The notes beneath the pieces were generated by a model. It was not told where the DNA came from, searched no databases, and was given only the letters and a program-made list of their open reading frames with translations. 64,000 nucleotides of DNA from Lactococcus taiwanensis (GTDB lineage: Bacteria; Bacillota; Bacilli; Lactobacillales; Streptococcaceae): the NCBI RefSeq assembly GCF_014905395.1, contig NZ_BNDT01000003.1, positions 1-64,000 on the forward strand, read 5' to 3'. Shown here one piece after another: positions 46,256 to 55,716 of this stretch. Positions within the stretch are counted from its first letter, which is position 1; each line of letters starts with the position of its first letter. A program made the position numbers and the translations under genes.

Positions 46256-49200
46256 ATGAGAAAAGTTATAAAACAACAACTTGCTGGTGTGTTGCTTATC
46301 CCAGGCCTATTAGGCGCGGTTGGATATACCGTTGTTAAAGCGGCGAGTGAAGACGAAGCAGGTACTAAAACGACACAAAAAACTTTACAACCTGTTGTTG
46401 TTCCTATAGGGGGCTTTCCTACTTTCGAGGCTAAGTCGTCTGATGCTATTGCTACCTCAGAAGTCTCTAGTTTAAGTAGTAGTGAAACGTCAACTAGTCA
46501 GAATGACTTTTCAGGAATTAGTCCAGCTATTGCAGTCTCAACATTTAAAGATAGTTACAGTGAATTAGAAGCAGATAGTGATGTACTTCATATTCATACG
46601 AAAGCTCATGGTAATGGTACCGGAGTACTACAAGCATATCGTCAAGAAATAACGATTGATCCTGAGATTGCAAAGGAATTCTTTAGTACTGATAATTATA
46701 AACAATATATTCACGGTACAGCTTATCGGACTAAAGATGCAGTTTGGCCTTTTGATGGGACGAAAGAGTATGATATTGCTACGGAACTCTGGGGTAAAGG
46801 CAGTTGGATTTATACTGGTGATACAATGAATTACGACAGTAAGGCAGGCTGTATTTACTTTAAAACCTCTCAATATACAGTACAACTTGCTTCCGGTGTA
46901 GATATGGAAGTGGATATGTACATCGACTTAGGTCAATGGTCGAAAGATACAGGAAAACTGATTGAAAGAAAAGACAACTATAGTATCCAAACTAAAACAG
47001 ATGCGAACTCAGCAGCGCTAGGATTCACTAGTAAAGTTGTTGGATCGGTGGCAAGTGATGGGATTGAAGATTCGTGGATTGAAAATCCTGTTGAGCCGAC
47101 CACACTCTATTACTTGACCGAGAAAAATTCTTACTTTTATGGGAATGGTCTCCAAGATGAAAGTAATGAGCACCCTACAGATTATGATATTGAACTTTCT
47201 GTAAATGGTATTCCTTATAAATACGTTCAAATGGCAACTGCAGACGGTGGAACCAATGCGCGAGGTGAAACCATTAAAAAAGGCGACTGGGACTTTGATT
47301 TCGGGAGTTATCTGAATGAAGGTGATGTGGTAACAGCACGAGTACGGGGACGTGAGAGCGAAGAAAATAGTAGTGGAGTTAAACCAACCAAATACTCTAC
47401 AATTGCTTATCCGACTGATGCAACTAACATCATCTCTTGGAAAGATTGGAAAGTAGAAGAACCTACAATGCCTATCCTTTATGAGGATGACTTGATTATA
47501 GCGCTTCATACTCCTGTACAAAATCAACAACTTGGTCGAACTTATAAATTAATTGTCACCGTAAATGATGAAGAAGTTTATAACAAACCAGTGAAAGATG
47601 ATATGGATGTCAATGTTCCGTATCTTAGTGGTTTGGTAAAAGGTGATGTGGTCAAAGCCAAGATTGTAGGCTCACAGGACGGAGAAGAAGATAAAGAAAG
47701 CAGTTCAATTAGCACCACGGTTATTACCCAAGCCGATGAAACTTATGATAACTGGCAAGTTCAAGATGCTGTAATTAATGGTCCCTTATATGAGGGAGGA
47801 ACGGCGATTTCGGGATATGTTCCTATTCAAAACCGTGCAGTTGGACGTAACTATGACTTAGAAGTTTATCTTGGTGATGAACTGATCATTGATCAAAAGA
47901 ATATAGACGTAGCTTTGAAGACTTATTACTTTAGCTACGCCCTGTCAGAATTAGATACTGATCAAGAGCGTGCTTTGGCTTATGGGGATAAGATTAAGGC
48001 AGTAGTGATTGGCCACCAACCTGATGATACAGATGAAAAAGGCAACGTCACGGCCAAATACCCTGATAAGCAAGCTACTTCTACCCTCACAGTTGCTGAA
48101 ACTACTGGTTATGAAGACTGGTCAGTAGCACGTCCTACCTTAGACCCTATGAAAGATACCGATACAGTGATTACTGGAAATATCGGAAAGCAAAATACAG
48201 ATGCCGGTCGAACCTATGAAGTGGCTTTATCTGTTGATGATGAAGATCCTATTTATGTGACACCAGCGGAAGATGGGACATTCAAGTTAGATGATGTGCA
48301 CTTGCAAGAAGGACAAGTTATCACTGCAAAAGTGATTGGTCATCAAGACAAACGCGAAGATAAGGTTAGTGAAGAAACGCAAGCTACAGTCGGAGATGCT
48401 ACAAATTATAAGGGTTGGAAAGTTGAGAAACCAATCGTTGATGATTTGGATACCACGGATACTGTAATTACGGGGAATATTGGTAACCAAAATAAGGACT
48501 ATGACCGTAATTATACCGTTGAAGTTTTTGTGAATGGAAGTTCTAAAGGCCAAGCTAAAGTGGAAGACGATGGTACATTTACCTCGGATAACTTAACCTT
48601 ATCCGAAGGTGATACGGTAACCGCTAAGGTAACTGGACATCAAACAGGGAAAGAAGACAAGTCTGAAACTTCTGATGAAATGGTTGTTGTGCATAAAGTA
48701 GCCTACGAGGACTGGAAGGTAGAACAAGCAACTATCCATGAGCTTACAGCTGGAAAAGTTACAATTAGTGGGAATATCGGTAATCAGAATAAAGATTTCG
48801 ATCGAAATTATGAGGTGGAAATTTTCGTCAACGGTAATTCGAAAGGCCAAGCAACCTTGCTAGAAAATGGTACTTTTACTACCAAAGCGCTTCAACTGGC
48901 AAAAGGCGATGAGGTGCAAGCCAAAGTAATAGGACATCAAGAAGGAAAAGAGGATAAGACCTCACTCTCAGAAATTGTCGCTGTCTCCGGAACTGAAGGA
49001 GGGAACCGTGTTGATTCAACGGGTATGATTACCTTTATTCCTGGTGATGAGACAACTAATCCCGGAGTTGTAGATCCTGAAAATCCTGGTGGGGGTGTGG
49101 AACCTGAAATCCCAGGTGTCGCTGGCTCTATCGCTTTAGACTATGCTTCTGATTTGGATTTTGGAACACATAAGATTTCTACCACAGATTCGACTTATTA

Positions 49201-49630
49201 TGCCTCAACAGATAAGACGACTGGAGGAGCTGATTTTGTAGCGATGCATGACCTTAGAGGAGCAGGCGAATGGTCGATCACAGTAACGCAAAGCAACCAA
49301 TTTACTAATCAAAGAGCAGTAGAGCTTAGTGGTGCACAAATCAGCTTTGAAAAAGCTATTGCAGTGAATACGGGAATTGAGACAGGTGTTGGTGCAGATA
49401 TGCCGAGTGCCGTTAATATTACAAATCTTATGATTGGGTCACCTTCTCTGGTTATGTCCTCTAATGAAGCAGGGAGCTATGGGACATATGCTACAAAATA
49501 TGGTACAAAAAGTGATTATTTAGGTAATGAAGAGGGCGGTCCAATTTCATTAAGTGTTCCAGCAGGTGCTGCACAGGTTGGGGATTATCAAAGTACGTTA
49601 GAGTATTCACTCAATGTCGTGCCAAATTAG
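46256..49630 (+). CDS. Large repeat-containing WxL surface protein
   Basis: The 1124-residue secreted protein has a signal peptide (about 1-31), a Ser-rich linker and a unique N-terminal domain. About six Ig-like repeats of some 100 residues follow (the clearest start near residues 394, 496, 618, 716 and 815). The repeat pattern is YxDWxV...ITGNIGNQNxDxxRxY...DGTF...GDxVxAKVxGHQ. The C-terminal WxL domain (about 917-1124) should bind peptidoglycan non-covalently. Its proximal motif is WSI and the distal one reads YSL. GAGGAGG precedes the ATG. It heads the WxL cluster and the next gene starts 18 bases after its stop. Confidence 0.85.
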   Translation: MRKVIKQQLAGVLLIPGLLGAVGYTVVKAASEDEAGTKTTQKTLQPVVVPIGGFPTFEAKSSDAIATSEVSSLSSSETSTSQNDFSGISPAIAVSTFKDSYSELEADSDVLHIHTKAHGNGTGVLQAYRQEITIDPEIAKEFFSTDNYKQYIHGTAYRTKDAVWPFDGTKEYDIATELWGKGSWIYTGDTMNYDSKAGCIYFKTSQYTVQLASGVDMEVDMYIDLGQWSKDTGKLIERKDNYSIQTKTDANSAALGFTSKVVGSVASDGIEDSWIENPVEPTTLYYLTEKNSYFYGNGLQDESNEHPTDYDIELSVNGIPYKYVQMATADGGTNARGETIKKGDWDFDFGSYLNEGDVVTARVRGRESEENSSGVKPTKYSTIAYPTDATNIISWKDWKVEEPTMPILYEDDLIIALHTPVQNQQLGRTYKLIVTVNDEEVYNKPVKDDMDVNVPYLSGLVKGDVVKAKIVGSQDGEEDKESSSISTTVITQADETYDNWQVQDAVINGPLYEGGTAISGYVPIQNRAVGRNYDLEVYLGDELIIDQKNIDVALKTYYFSYALSELDTDQERALAYGDKIKAVVIGHQPDDTDEKGNVTAKYPDKQATSTLTVAETTGYEDWSVARPTLDPMKDTDTVITGNIGKQNTDAGRTYEVALSVDDEDPIYVTPAEDGTFKLDDVHLQEGQVITAKVIGHQDKREDKVSEETQATVGDATNYKGWKVEKPIVDDLDTTDTVITGNIGNQNKDYDRNYTVEVFVNGSSKGQAKVEDDGTFTSDNLTLSEGDTVTAKVTGHQTGKEDKSETSDEMVVVHKVAYEDWKVEQATIHELTAGKVTISGNIGNQNKDFDRNYEVEIFVNGNSKGQATLLENGTFTTKALQLAKGDEVQAKVIGHQEGKEDKTSLSEIVAVSGTEGGNRVDSTGMITFIPGDETTNPGVVDPENPGGGVEPEIPGVAGSIALDYASDLDFGTHKISTTDSTYYASTDKTTGGADFVAMHDLRGAGEWSITVTQSNQFTNQRAVELSGAQISFEKAIAVNTGIETGVGADMPSAVNITNLMIGSPSLVMSSNEAGSYGTYATKYGTKSDYLGNEEGGPISLSVPAGAAQVGDYQSTLEYSLNVVPN

Positions 49631-49648
49631 TTGATAAAGAAGGAAAAA

Positions 49649-50794
49649 ATGAGTAAACCATACAACAAATATAAAATATATTTATTTCTAATGACACTGT
49701 TGATAGTCGCTTTTGGAACAAGAGTTGCTCTTGCTGATGGGGCCAACTTTAATGTCGTTCCTAATTTACCAGAAAATCAAATTTCAAAGAATTCTGGGTA
49801 CTTTGATCTCCTTATGAAGCCAGGAGAGAGTCAAGAACTGACAATCAAATTATCCAATACGACTTCAAAAGCAATTACTGTTGATACAACGTTTTCTAAT
49901 GCCACTACTGCCGATTCAGGACTTGCGGTATATGTTCCTAGTACAAAACCTAAAGATAAATCACTGGTCCGTGATATCTCAGATTACGTCACAATAGATA
50001 AACAAGTTAAAATACCTGCAGATTCAACGGTGGAAGTTAAAGCTAAAGTGAAGATGCCCGAAGAAAGCTTCAAAGGTGTGATGGCGGGTGGATTCACTTT
50101 CAAACAAGTGGAAAGTGAAACAGATCAAGCTAATTCGTCAAAAAAGACTTCGGTTACAGTGAAGAATGAATATCGTTATGTTATTGCATTGGTCATGCGA
50201 CAAAGTGAAGAAAGTGTAGCGCCATCTTTGGCCCTCAATACAGTAAAAGCCTCTCAAGTCAATAGCAGAAATGTGATCCAAGCCAATCTTAGTAATTCGG
50301 CTCCTGCGTATTTAAGCCAACTTAACGTCAGCTCAACAGTAACTTCGAAGACAGATTCTCAACTAAGCTATACTTACAATAACTCTGCGATGCAGATGGC
50401 ACCAAACTCAAACTTTGATCTAGCTATCCCTGTTTCTAAACAAGGTGATTTAAATGGTGGCTCATCAGCAGCCTTAAAACCTGGTAAGTATCATTTACAT
50501 CTCATTGCCTATGGTGAAAAATCAACAGATGGAAAATATGAAACAACTGTTGATGGCAATAAGGTGAAATATAAGTACAAGTGGGAATTTGATAAGGACT
50601 TTGAGGTGACAAGTTCAGAAGCCGAAAAATTGAATAAGACTGATCCAACAGTTGAAAAACAAAACTTCAATTGGCTTATTGTCATTGGTATCATCATTAT
50701 CATCTTACTTATTATTTTAATTTTTCTTCTTTTCAAAAAAAGAAAAAAGGAAGATAAGGAAGAAACTAAAAAGGATAATCACAATTTTAAATAA
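49649..50794 (+). CDS. WxL-interacting membrane protein (DUF916/DUF3324)
   Basis: This 381-residue protein has the composition of WxIP proteins, which anchor WxL proteins to the cell surface: signal peptide (about 1-29), an N-terminal DUF916 domain (FNVVPNLPENQ, then GYFDLLMKPGESQEL), a DUF3324 domain (about 150-330), one membrane helix (about 342-362) and a Lys-rich cytoplasmic tail. The ATG at 49649 is preceded by AGAAGG. It is co-transcribed with the large WxL gene. Confidence 0.9.
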   Translation: MSKPYNKYKIYLFLMTLLIVAFGTRVALADGANFNVVPNLPENQISKNSGYFDLLMKPGESQELTIKLSNTTSKAITVDTTFSNATTADSGLAVYVPSTKPKDKSLVRDISDYVTIDKQVKIPADSTVEVKAKVKMPEESFKGVMAGGFTFKQVESETDQANSSKKTSVTVKNEYRYVIALVMRQSEESVAPSLALNTVKASQVNSRNVIQANLSNSAPAYLSQLNVSSTVTSKTDSQLSYTYNNSAMQMAPNSNFDLAIPVSKQGDLNGGSSAALKPGKYHLHLIAYGEKSTDGKYETTVDGNKVKYKYKWEFDKDFEVTSSEAEKLNKTDPTVEKQNFNWLIVIGIIIIILLIILIFLLFKKRKKEDKEETKKDNHNFK

Positions 50795-50954
50795 ATTGAG
50801 AATATAAATTTTAAACAGAATGGAGAAAGTACCGACAATTTAAATTTATAAAATCGTCAGGGTAATTCGCCCATCGTATTGCAGAGTATTTGGATTTGAA
50901 CCCAAAAATACTTAAAAATAAAAACAATTGTTCTTAAGAAAGGAACTTAATATC
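50795..50954 (+). other. Spacer between WxIP and the small WxL gene with imperfect hairpin
   Basis: AGTATTTGG (50885-50893) can pair with CCAAAAATACT (50902-50912) with a bulge. This may attenuate or process the polycistronic message. No clear promoter is seen. Confidence 0.35.
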
Positions 50955-51671
50955 ATGAAAAAACTTATTACTTATTCAACAATGACATTGTCTGCCTTTG
51001 CATTACTTGGAGCTGCTTCTGTATCAGCAGATAGTATTGATCAAAACACTTATGATTCTGAGGGAACTGTAAGCTTTACTCAAGCGCCAGAAACTTCTAA
51101 CCCAGGAGTTATTGACCCAGAAAATCCTGGTGGAGAAGTAGACCCAAATATCCCTGGTGTTGAAGGAACTATTGCTTTGGATTATGCTTCAAATTTAGAT
51201 TTTGGTTCTCATGAAATTTCAACTTCTAGTTCGACATATTATGCCTCAAAAGATGAAAATACAGGCAATGCTGATTTCGTAGCAATGCATGACCTTCGTG
51301 GTGAAGGAACATGGGCAGTTACTGTAACACAACTCGGACAATTCACAAATGGTACAAATGAGTTAAGCGGTGCGCAATTAAGCTTTAATTCTGCAACACC
51401 AGTTTATACTGCAGAAACATCAGGAACAAGTGCTTATATGCCTACATCTAATAATATTTTAAATTTAGCAGTCGGAACTCCTGAAACGGTTATGACTTCA
51501 AATAGCCAAGGTAGTTATGGAACATATGCTACAAAATACGGTACAGCAGATGATTATACAGGTAATGAAACAGGCGGTCCTATTTCATTGAGTGTTCCTG
51601 CAGGATCTGCTAAGGCGGGAACTTATACAACAACTTTAGAATATTCTCTTAGTGTTGTTCCTGAAGCATAA
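50955..51671 (+). CDS. Small WxL-domain surface protein
   Basis: This 238-residue secreted protein has a signal peptide (cleaved after about ASVSA, 26). A Pro/Gly linker (NPGVIDPENPGGEVDPNIPG) leads into a WxL domain with motifs WAV and YSL. It is essentially the last 200 residues of the large WxL protein as a stand-alone module; the two align throughout, including DFVAMHDLRG and GSYGTYATKYG. The ATG at 50955 follows AAAGGAAC. Such small WxL proteins are usually abundant surface components. Confidence 0.9.
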   Translation: MKKLITYSTMTLSAFALLGAASVSADSIDQNTYDSEGTVSFTQAPETSNPGVIDPENPGGEVDPNIPGVEGTIALDYASNLDFGSHEISTSSSTYYASKDENTGNADFVAMHDLRGEGTWAVTVTQLGQFTNGTNELSGAQLSFNSATPVYTAETSGTSAYMPTSNNILNLAVGTPETVMTSNSQGSYGTYATKYGTADDYTGNETGGPISLSVPAGSAKAGTYTTTLEYSLSVVPEA

Positions 51672-51722
51672 GGTGTAATAAAAAATAATTTTGAAGTGAA
51701 ATAATTTGGATATAACCAATTA

Positions 51723-51772
51723 TTTCCTTTTTTGAAAAAGGGGATGGATCCTCCCTTTTTCAAAAAAGGAAA
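51723..51772. other. 20-bp perfect inverted repeat hairpin
   Basis: TTTCCTTTTTTGAAAAAGGG (51723-51742) is repeated inverted at 51753-51772 with a 10-base loop. No T run follows, so it is either an atypical terminator or an mRNA-stabilising hairpin between two WxL genes. Confidence 0.8.
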
Positions 51773-51802
51773 GCCAACTAAAGAGAGCAGTAGAGGCAAA
51801 GA

Positions 51803-54100
51803 ATGAATAAAAGATTTAAATTTAGTTTGATAGCTGCGAGTGTAGTCATATCTGGTTTTCTAGCAAGCCAGTTTAAGTCAAGTGAAGTAGAGGCAGCAAC
51901 TGCTATTTCAGGAAATTTATCTCCTGGACAAAGTTTGGATACAGGTAATCATGAACTTGATAGTAGTTTTCAACAAAATGTAGATAGCTGGATTGCGCTC
52001 GCTGGAGATGGAAGCTGGTATAAGTGGGATCCTTCGGGGAATAACTATTTCTGGCTAGCTAATACCAAAAAAAATTCTTGGGTTTATCATGTCTTAGATG
52101 CAACCATTGATTTTTCTAAACCGGTAAGCATCAGCACCCCTTTCTATTATGATAACGCATTGCAGTGGCTATATGGTGATGCGGCCGGTTTCTTTCTTAC
52201 GCCTGCGAGTACTGAACAGATAAAAAGTAACGCGCCGAGTGCTACAGGTCAATATCTTGGTATACAGGGATTAAAAGATTCCTACTTCCTAGGGCGTGAT
52301 CTTTATTATAATGGGGGATTTGATGGAACTACGAGTACAAATGTTGGTCAAAATACCGCAGAAATACGTAAGACGGATGAGGAAGGTAAATTAGAATATT
52401 CAACGACTTCAAGTGTTTCATGGGAACAATTTTCGGCTCCACTTGCTTTAAAAGGTAATGGTATTCTTGGTGGGGTATTGACCTCCACTGCTTATAAAGG
52501 GGCTGAGACTCTTCGTTTGACCTGGAACAATGTGATCGATAACGGTGATGGAACTTATACGGGAGATTTAAACTTACAATCAATACCTGATGCAGACTAT
52601 AATAATAATGGTACTTATAATAATGCAGGAATATCACGGAGTGCTACCTTATCCCGCAATATGACGTTTGGAACATTGGCAATTACTGGAACTAATACAG
52701 GGGTCATTCAAGAAGGGAATGCGACATCCGCAGCATCCTTTAGTGCTACTCGTGGGACCGAAAATGTTACCATAAAATATATAGATGAAACGACGAATCA
52801 GCCGATCAAGAATATTAGTGAGTCAACGGTTATAGCAAATACGGGTGACACTATAGGTGTCACTAATGGTGATGCTAACAGCACTGACGATTACACCTAT
52901 GGTGCTCCTCAAATTAGCCACTATACTTTTTCTAGAGGAGAGTCTTTGAAGGTCCTAAATGATGATTCCACTACTGAGGTGGATAACGTTATTAATGTTT
53001 ATTATACACCGGACCAAGAAACGGCAACCTTTAAAAGTTACTATTTGAGTGAAACTCCCGGAACTGGTCAAGTGAAGGATGAGGTGACTGGCTTGCTTGG
53101 AGGGTTACCAAGTGCTTCTCAATCCGTGATGAATGGTATCGCTCCTGAACTTTCTGAAACACAAACGGTACAAGGTTATTATGATTCAACTATTAATGAG
53201 GTACCTGACATAAAAGTGCCTGATGGTTACGAACTTGATCATGTTGTTGGACCAGACGGGGCAGCGGGAAAAACTTACTCTGATTTGGCTTCCGCATTAG
53301 CAGCAAATCCTGACTATACCGATCTTACTGAAAATAGCTGGGCGAATTACTTTAGTCTGTACTTTAAGGCTAAAAAAGCTAAAGTAACCTTTTCTTATCA
53401 CTATATAGATGAAACAAAATCAAATGTACCAAATTTGCCTTCTGCTTTTAGCGAAGAAGGCGTCACAGGTGGTGTTATTAATGATGTGAGCAAAAGTTTG
53501 CCAGAAGTTCCAAAGGGGACGACGGTACAGAGTGTGACGGGTCCCGACGGGAAGTCATACAGTAGTCTTACTGCAACGCTCGCACAAGAAGCTAACAAAT
53601 ATTATCAAGTTTCAACGCTTAATTTTATTTTTAATGTAGAGGCTCCTCCCGCTTCTGTTCTGGTTAATCAGGTTCCTATCCTTGATTTTGGTTTTCAGGA
53701 ATTACAAGCTGATGGGATTTACGAGATGATTCCAAATGATGTCTTACAGGTCACAGATGACACTTACACGAATGAGGGGTGGTCTGTCACAGCTCAAATG
53801 ACACAACAATTTACCGCTGAAGATGCTTCAACTTTATCAGGGGCCATTCTTAACTTCACCACTGGAAGCATTACGCCTGAGGAGGGGAACAGCGCGAGTG
53901 CACCTAGTACAAGTAAAAATTTCACTTTGGATGAAGGAGCAGGACCAGTGTCAATTTTTTATGCCCCGAAAGAAACAGGGCAGGGGACTTGGAACCTCGA
54001 TTTCTCTAATGTTTCGTTAGCAACAAACGGTGCTTCACTTTCTGTAAATAAAGCATATGAAGCAACCATTGAATGGTCGATTAATGATGTGCCATCTTAA
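51803..54100 (+). CDS. WxL surface protein with lectin-like and MucBP-like regions
   Basis: The 765-residue secreted protein has a signal peptide (about 1-32, ending EVEA). Its N-terminal domain (about 33-305) resembles a legume-lectin-type adhesion domain. Two or three MucBP-like segments follow (NVTIKYIDETTNQPI near 318, VTFSYHYIDETKSN near 530), and a C-terminal WxL domain (about 600-765) with motifs WSV and WSI. Unlike its neighbours it retains Trp in the distal motif. It is probably an adhesin. The AGAGG ribosome site is modest. A terminator ends the cluster. Confidence 0.82.
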   Translation: MNKRFKFSLIAASVVISGFLASQFKSSEVEAATAISGNLSPGQSLDTGNHELDSSFQQNVDSWIALAGDGSWYKWDPSGNNYFWLANTKKNSWVYHVLDATIDFSKPVSISTPFYYDNALQWLYGDAAGFFLTPASTEQIKSNAPSATGQYLGIQGLKDSYFLGRDLYYNGGFDGTTSTNVGQNTAEIRKTDEEGKLEYSTTSSVSWEQFSAPLALKGNGILGGVLTSTAYKGAETLRLTWNNVIDNGDGTYTGDLNLQSIPDADYNNNGTYNNAGISRSATLSRNMTFGTLAITGTNTGVIQEGNATSAASFSATRGTENVTIKYIDETTNQPIKNISESTVIANTGDTIGVTNGDANSTDDYTYGAPQISHYTFSRGESLKVLNDDSTTEVDNVINVYYTPDQETATFKSYYLSETPGTGQVKDEVTGLLGGLPSASQSVMNGIAPELSETQTVQGYYDSTINEVPDIKVPDGYELDHVVGPDGAAGKTYSDLASALAANPDYTDLTENSWANYFSLYFKAKKAKVTFSYHYIDETKSNVPNLPSAFSEEGVTGGVINDVSKSLPEVPKGTTVQSVTGPDGKSYSSLTATLAQEANKYYQVSTLNFIFNVEAPPASVLVNQVPILDFGFQELQADGIYEMIPNDVLQVTDDTYTNEGWSVTAQMTQQFTAEDASTLSGAILNFTTGSITPEEGNSASAPSTSKNFTLDEGAGPVSIFYAPKETGQGTWNLDFSNVSLATNGASLSVNKAYEATIEWSINDVPS

Positions 54101-54108
54101 GGGGAAAT

Positions 54109-54137
54109 AAAAAAGAACTCTATTAGAGTTCTTTTTT
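54109..54137 (+). terminator. Terminator of the WxL cluster
   Basis: AAAAGAACTCT-ATT-AGAGTTCTTTT within A and T runs. Confidence 0.92.
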
Positions 54138-54232
54138 ATTCAGTTTAAGAATTAATTTTTAGCCTAAGGTTGTAGTTAACATGATATTTTACAGTTTTCA
54201 TAAAAAACAAAAGCTTGCAAGTATTTTGCTTG

Positions 54233-54277
54233 TGAAAACGATAACGTGTTGCGGGACACTTTTTTTTGATGTAGAAT
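54233..54277 (+). promoter_or_regulatory. Promoter with cre-like site before a small secreted-protein gene
   Basis: TGAAAACGATAACG (54233-54246) matches the cre consensus except at the final base. TTGCGG (54249-54254) and TAGAAT (54272-54277) are 17 bases apart. A cre just upstream of the -35 would suit activation by CcpA. Confidence 0.45.
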
Positions 54278-54359
54278 AACAATATAACGTAGAGGGAAGC
54301 TTGGATAGAAGCAGTTATTTCTGTAAAAAGCTAACCACTTTGAAATACAAGAGGATGCA

Positions 54360-54716
54360 ATGAATTTAGGGACACACAATAAAAAATATTTTATCAGTTT
54401 GACGGTAGTGGGATTTCTCGTTATCAGTATATCTTTAGCTATCTATAACAAGCACGCTTACAGCGAACAAGTATTAGAAGACAAGGCAAACGCGCAACAA
54501 TTGGAAACATTTCTTGAGCATAAATCAACTGCGGTAACTGCAACAGCTTTAAAAGATAAAAATTCGTATACAGCAAAAGATGTTGCCCAGGCAAGTAATG
54601 AGTTAAAACAGGATTTGAAAATCGTACTTAATCATAATAATCCACAGGGGAGAAATCAAAAATCAAATTCTACAACGCATGTTAAAGCTAGTGTGGGTTT
54701 TTATTCAAAAAAATAA
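54360..54716 (+). CDS. Small exported or membrane-anchored hypothetical protein
   Basis: The predicted 118-residue protein has one N-terminal hydrophobic segment (about 10-30), either a signal anchor or a signal peptide, and a hydrophilic remainder rich in Lys, Asn and Thr. AAGAGG lies before the ATG. No family is recognised. It lies between the WxL cluster and proB and may belong to the accessory region. Confidence 0.65.
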   Translation: MNLGTHNKKYFISLTVVGFLVISISLAIYNKHAYSEQVLEDKANAQQLETFLEHKSTAVTATALKDKNSYTAKDVAQASNELKQDLKIVLNHNNPQGRNQKSNSTTHVKASVGFYSKK

Positions 54717-54898
54717 GAGAAAACAGATTTATTGGTATAAACTCAGGACATAGCAATAGGTTTGCTCATGAATGGTTGCTTTTCACTAGTAGCTAATGTT
54801 GCTGATTCTATTTTTTTAGAGGAGGACAAAGAGAGTGAAAATGTTTCTCTAAAATCCATATTGAACATTAGTGGTAGAGTGTGGTATACTAGGTCATT

Positions 54899-55705
54899 AT
54901 GACAAGAAGAAATATTTTGAAAGCTCGGCGTATCGTGGTTAAAATTGGGACGAGTTCGCTCATTTTGCCGAATGGAAAAATTAATTTATCGAATATTGAT
55001 GAACTTGCATTTGTCCTAGCCGACTTGAATAATCAAGGATATGAAGTGATTCTAGTGACTTCTGGTGCTGTCGGTGTTGGCTTGAATGTCTTGGGGATGG
55101 AGAAGCGGCCAACAGTGATTGCACAACAGCAAGCTTTAGCCAGCATTGGGCAAGTAGAACTGATGAGTTTATACACACAGATGTTTCATCGTTATTCTCA
55201 AAAAGTATCACAGTTACTTCTGACACGTGATGTTACTGACTTCCCGACGAGCCGTGAGAATGCTCAAAATGCTTTAAATGCTTTATTAGAACTGGATATT
55301 ATTCCTATTATTAATGAAAATGATGCCATTGCAGTGGATGAGATGGATCATCAGACAAAGTTTGGTGATAATGATAAGTTGGGCGCCATTGTTTCTAAAT
55401 TGGTGGGTGCTGATTTGTTAATTATGCTTTCGGACATTGATGGTTTGTTCAATAAAAATCCCAACATCTATGATGATGCGACAATTTTTAAGGAAATTCA
55501 TGACATTACTGATGAATTACGTCAGATGGCAGGTGGAGCTGGTAGTCGCTTTGGCACAGGGGGAATGACATCAAAGCTTGCTGCTGCGCAAATCTTATTT
55601 GACAATGGCCAAGAAATGGTTTTGACTAATGGGGCACGTATCCGAGAAATTCGTGAGATCGTAGCTGGCAAAGAGATTGGGACTTATTTTTCACAAAAGG
55701 TATAA
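54899..55705 (+). CDS. proB: Glutamate 5-kinase
   Basis: ProB (268 residues) phosphorylates glutamate in the first step of proline synthesis. The amino-acid kinase fold is clear ([42 protein letters not shown]). It lacks the C-terminal PUA domain of the E. coli enzyme, as is usual in many Firmicutes. TTGAAC and TATACT (54861-54890) end nine bases before the ATG and no ribosome site is seen, so translation may be leaderless. proA follows after 11 bases. Confidence 0.94.
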   Translation: MTRRNILKARRIVVKIGTSSLILPNGKINLSNIDELAFVLADLNNQGYEVILVTSGAVGVGLNVLGMEKRPTVIAQQQALASIGQVELMSLYTQMFHRYSQKVSQLLLTRDVTDFPTSRENAQNALNALLELDIIPIINENDAIAVDEMDHQTKFGDNDKLGAIVSKLVGADLLIMLSDIDGLFNKNPNIYDDATIFKEIHDITDELRQMAGGAGSRFGTGGMTSKLAAAQILFDNGQEMVLTNGARIREIREIVAGKEIGTYFSQKV

Positions 55706-55716
55706 AAGGTACGAAG

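Noticed and set aside
46626-48850. Long minus-strand open frames within the large WxL gene
   Set aside because: They are shadows of a repetitive coding sequence, lack ribosome sites and encode no recognisable domain.
54768-54902. 44-codon open frame whose TGA overlaps the proB ATG
   Set aside because: It has no ribosome site and spans the proB promoter. The coupling-like overlap is probably chance.
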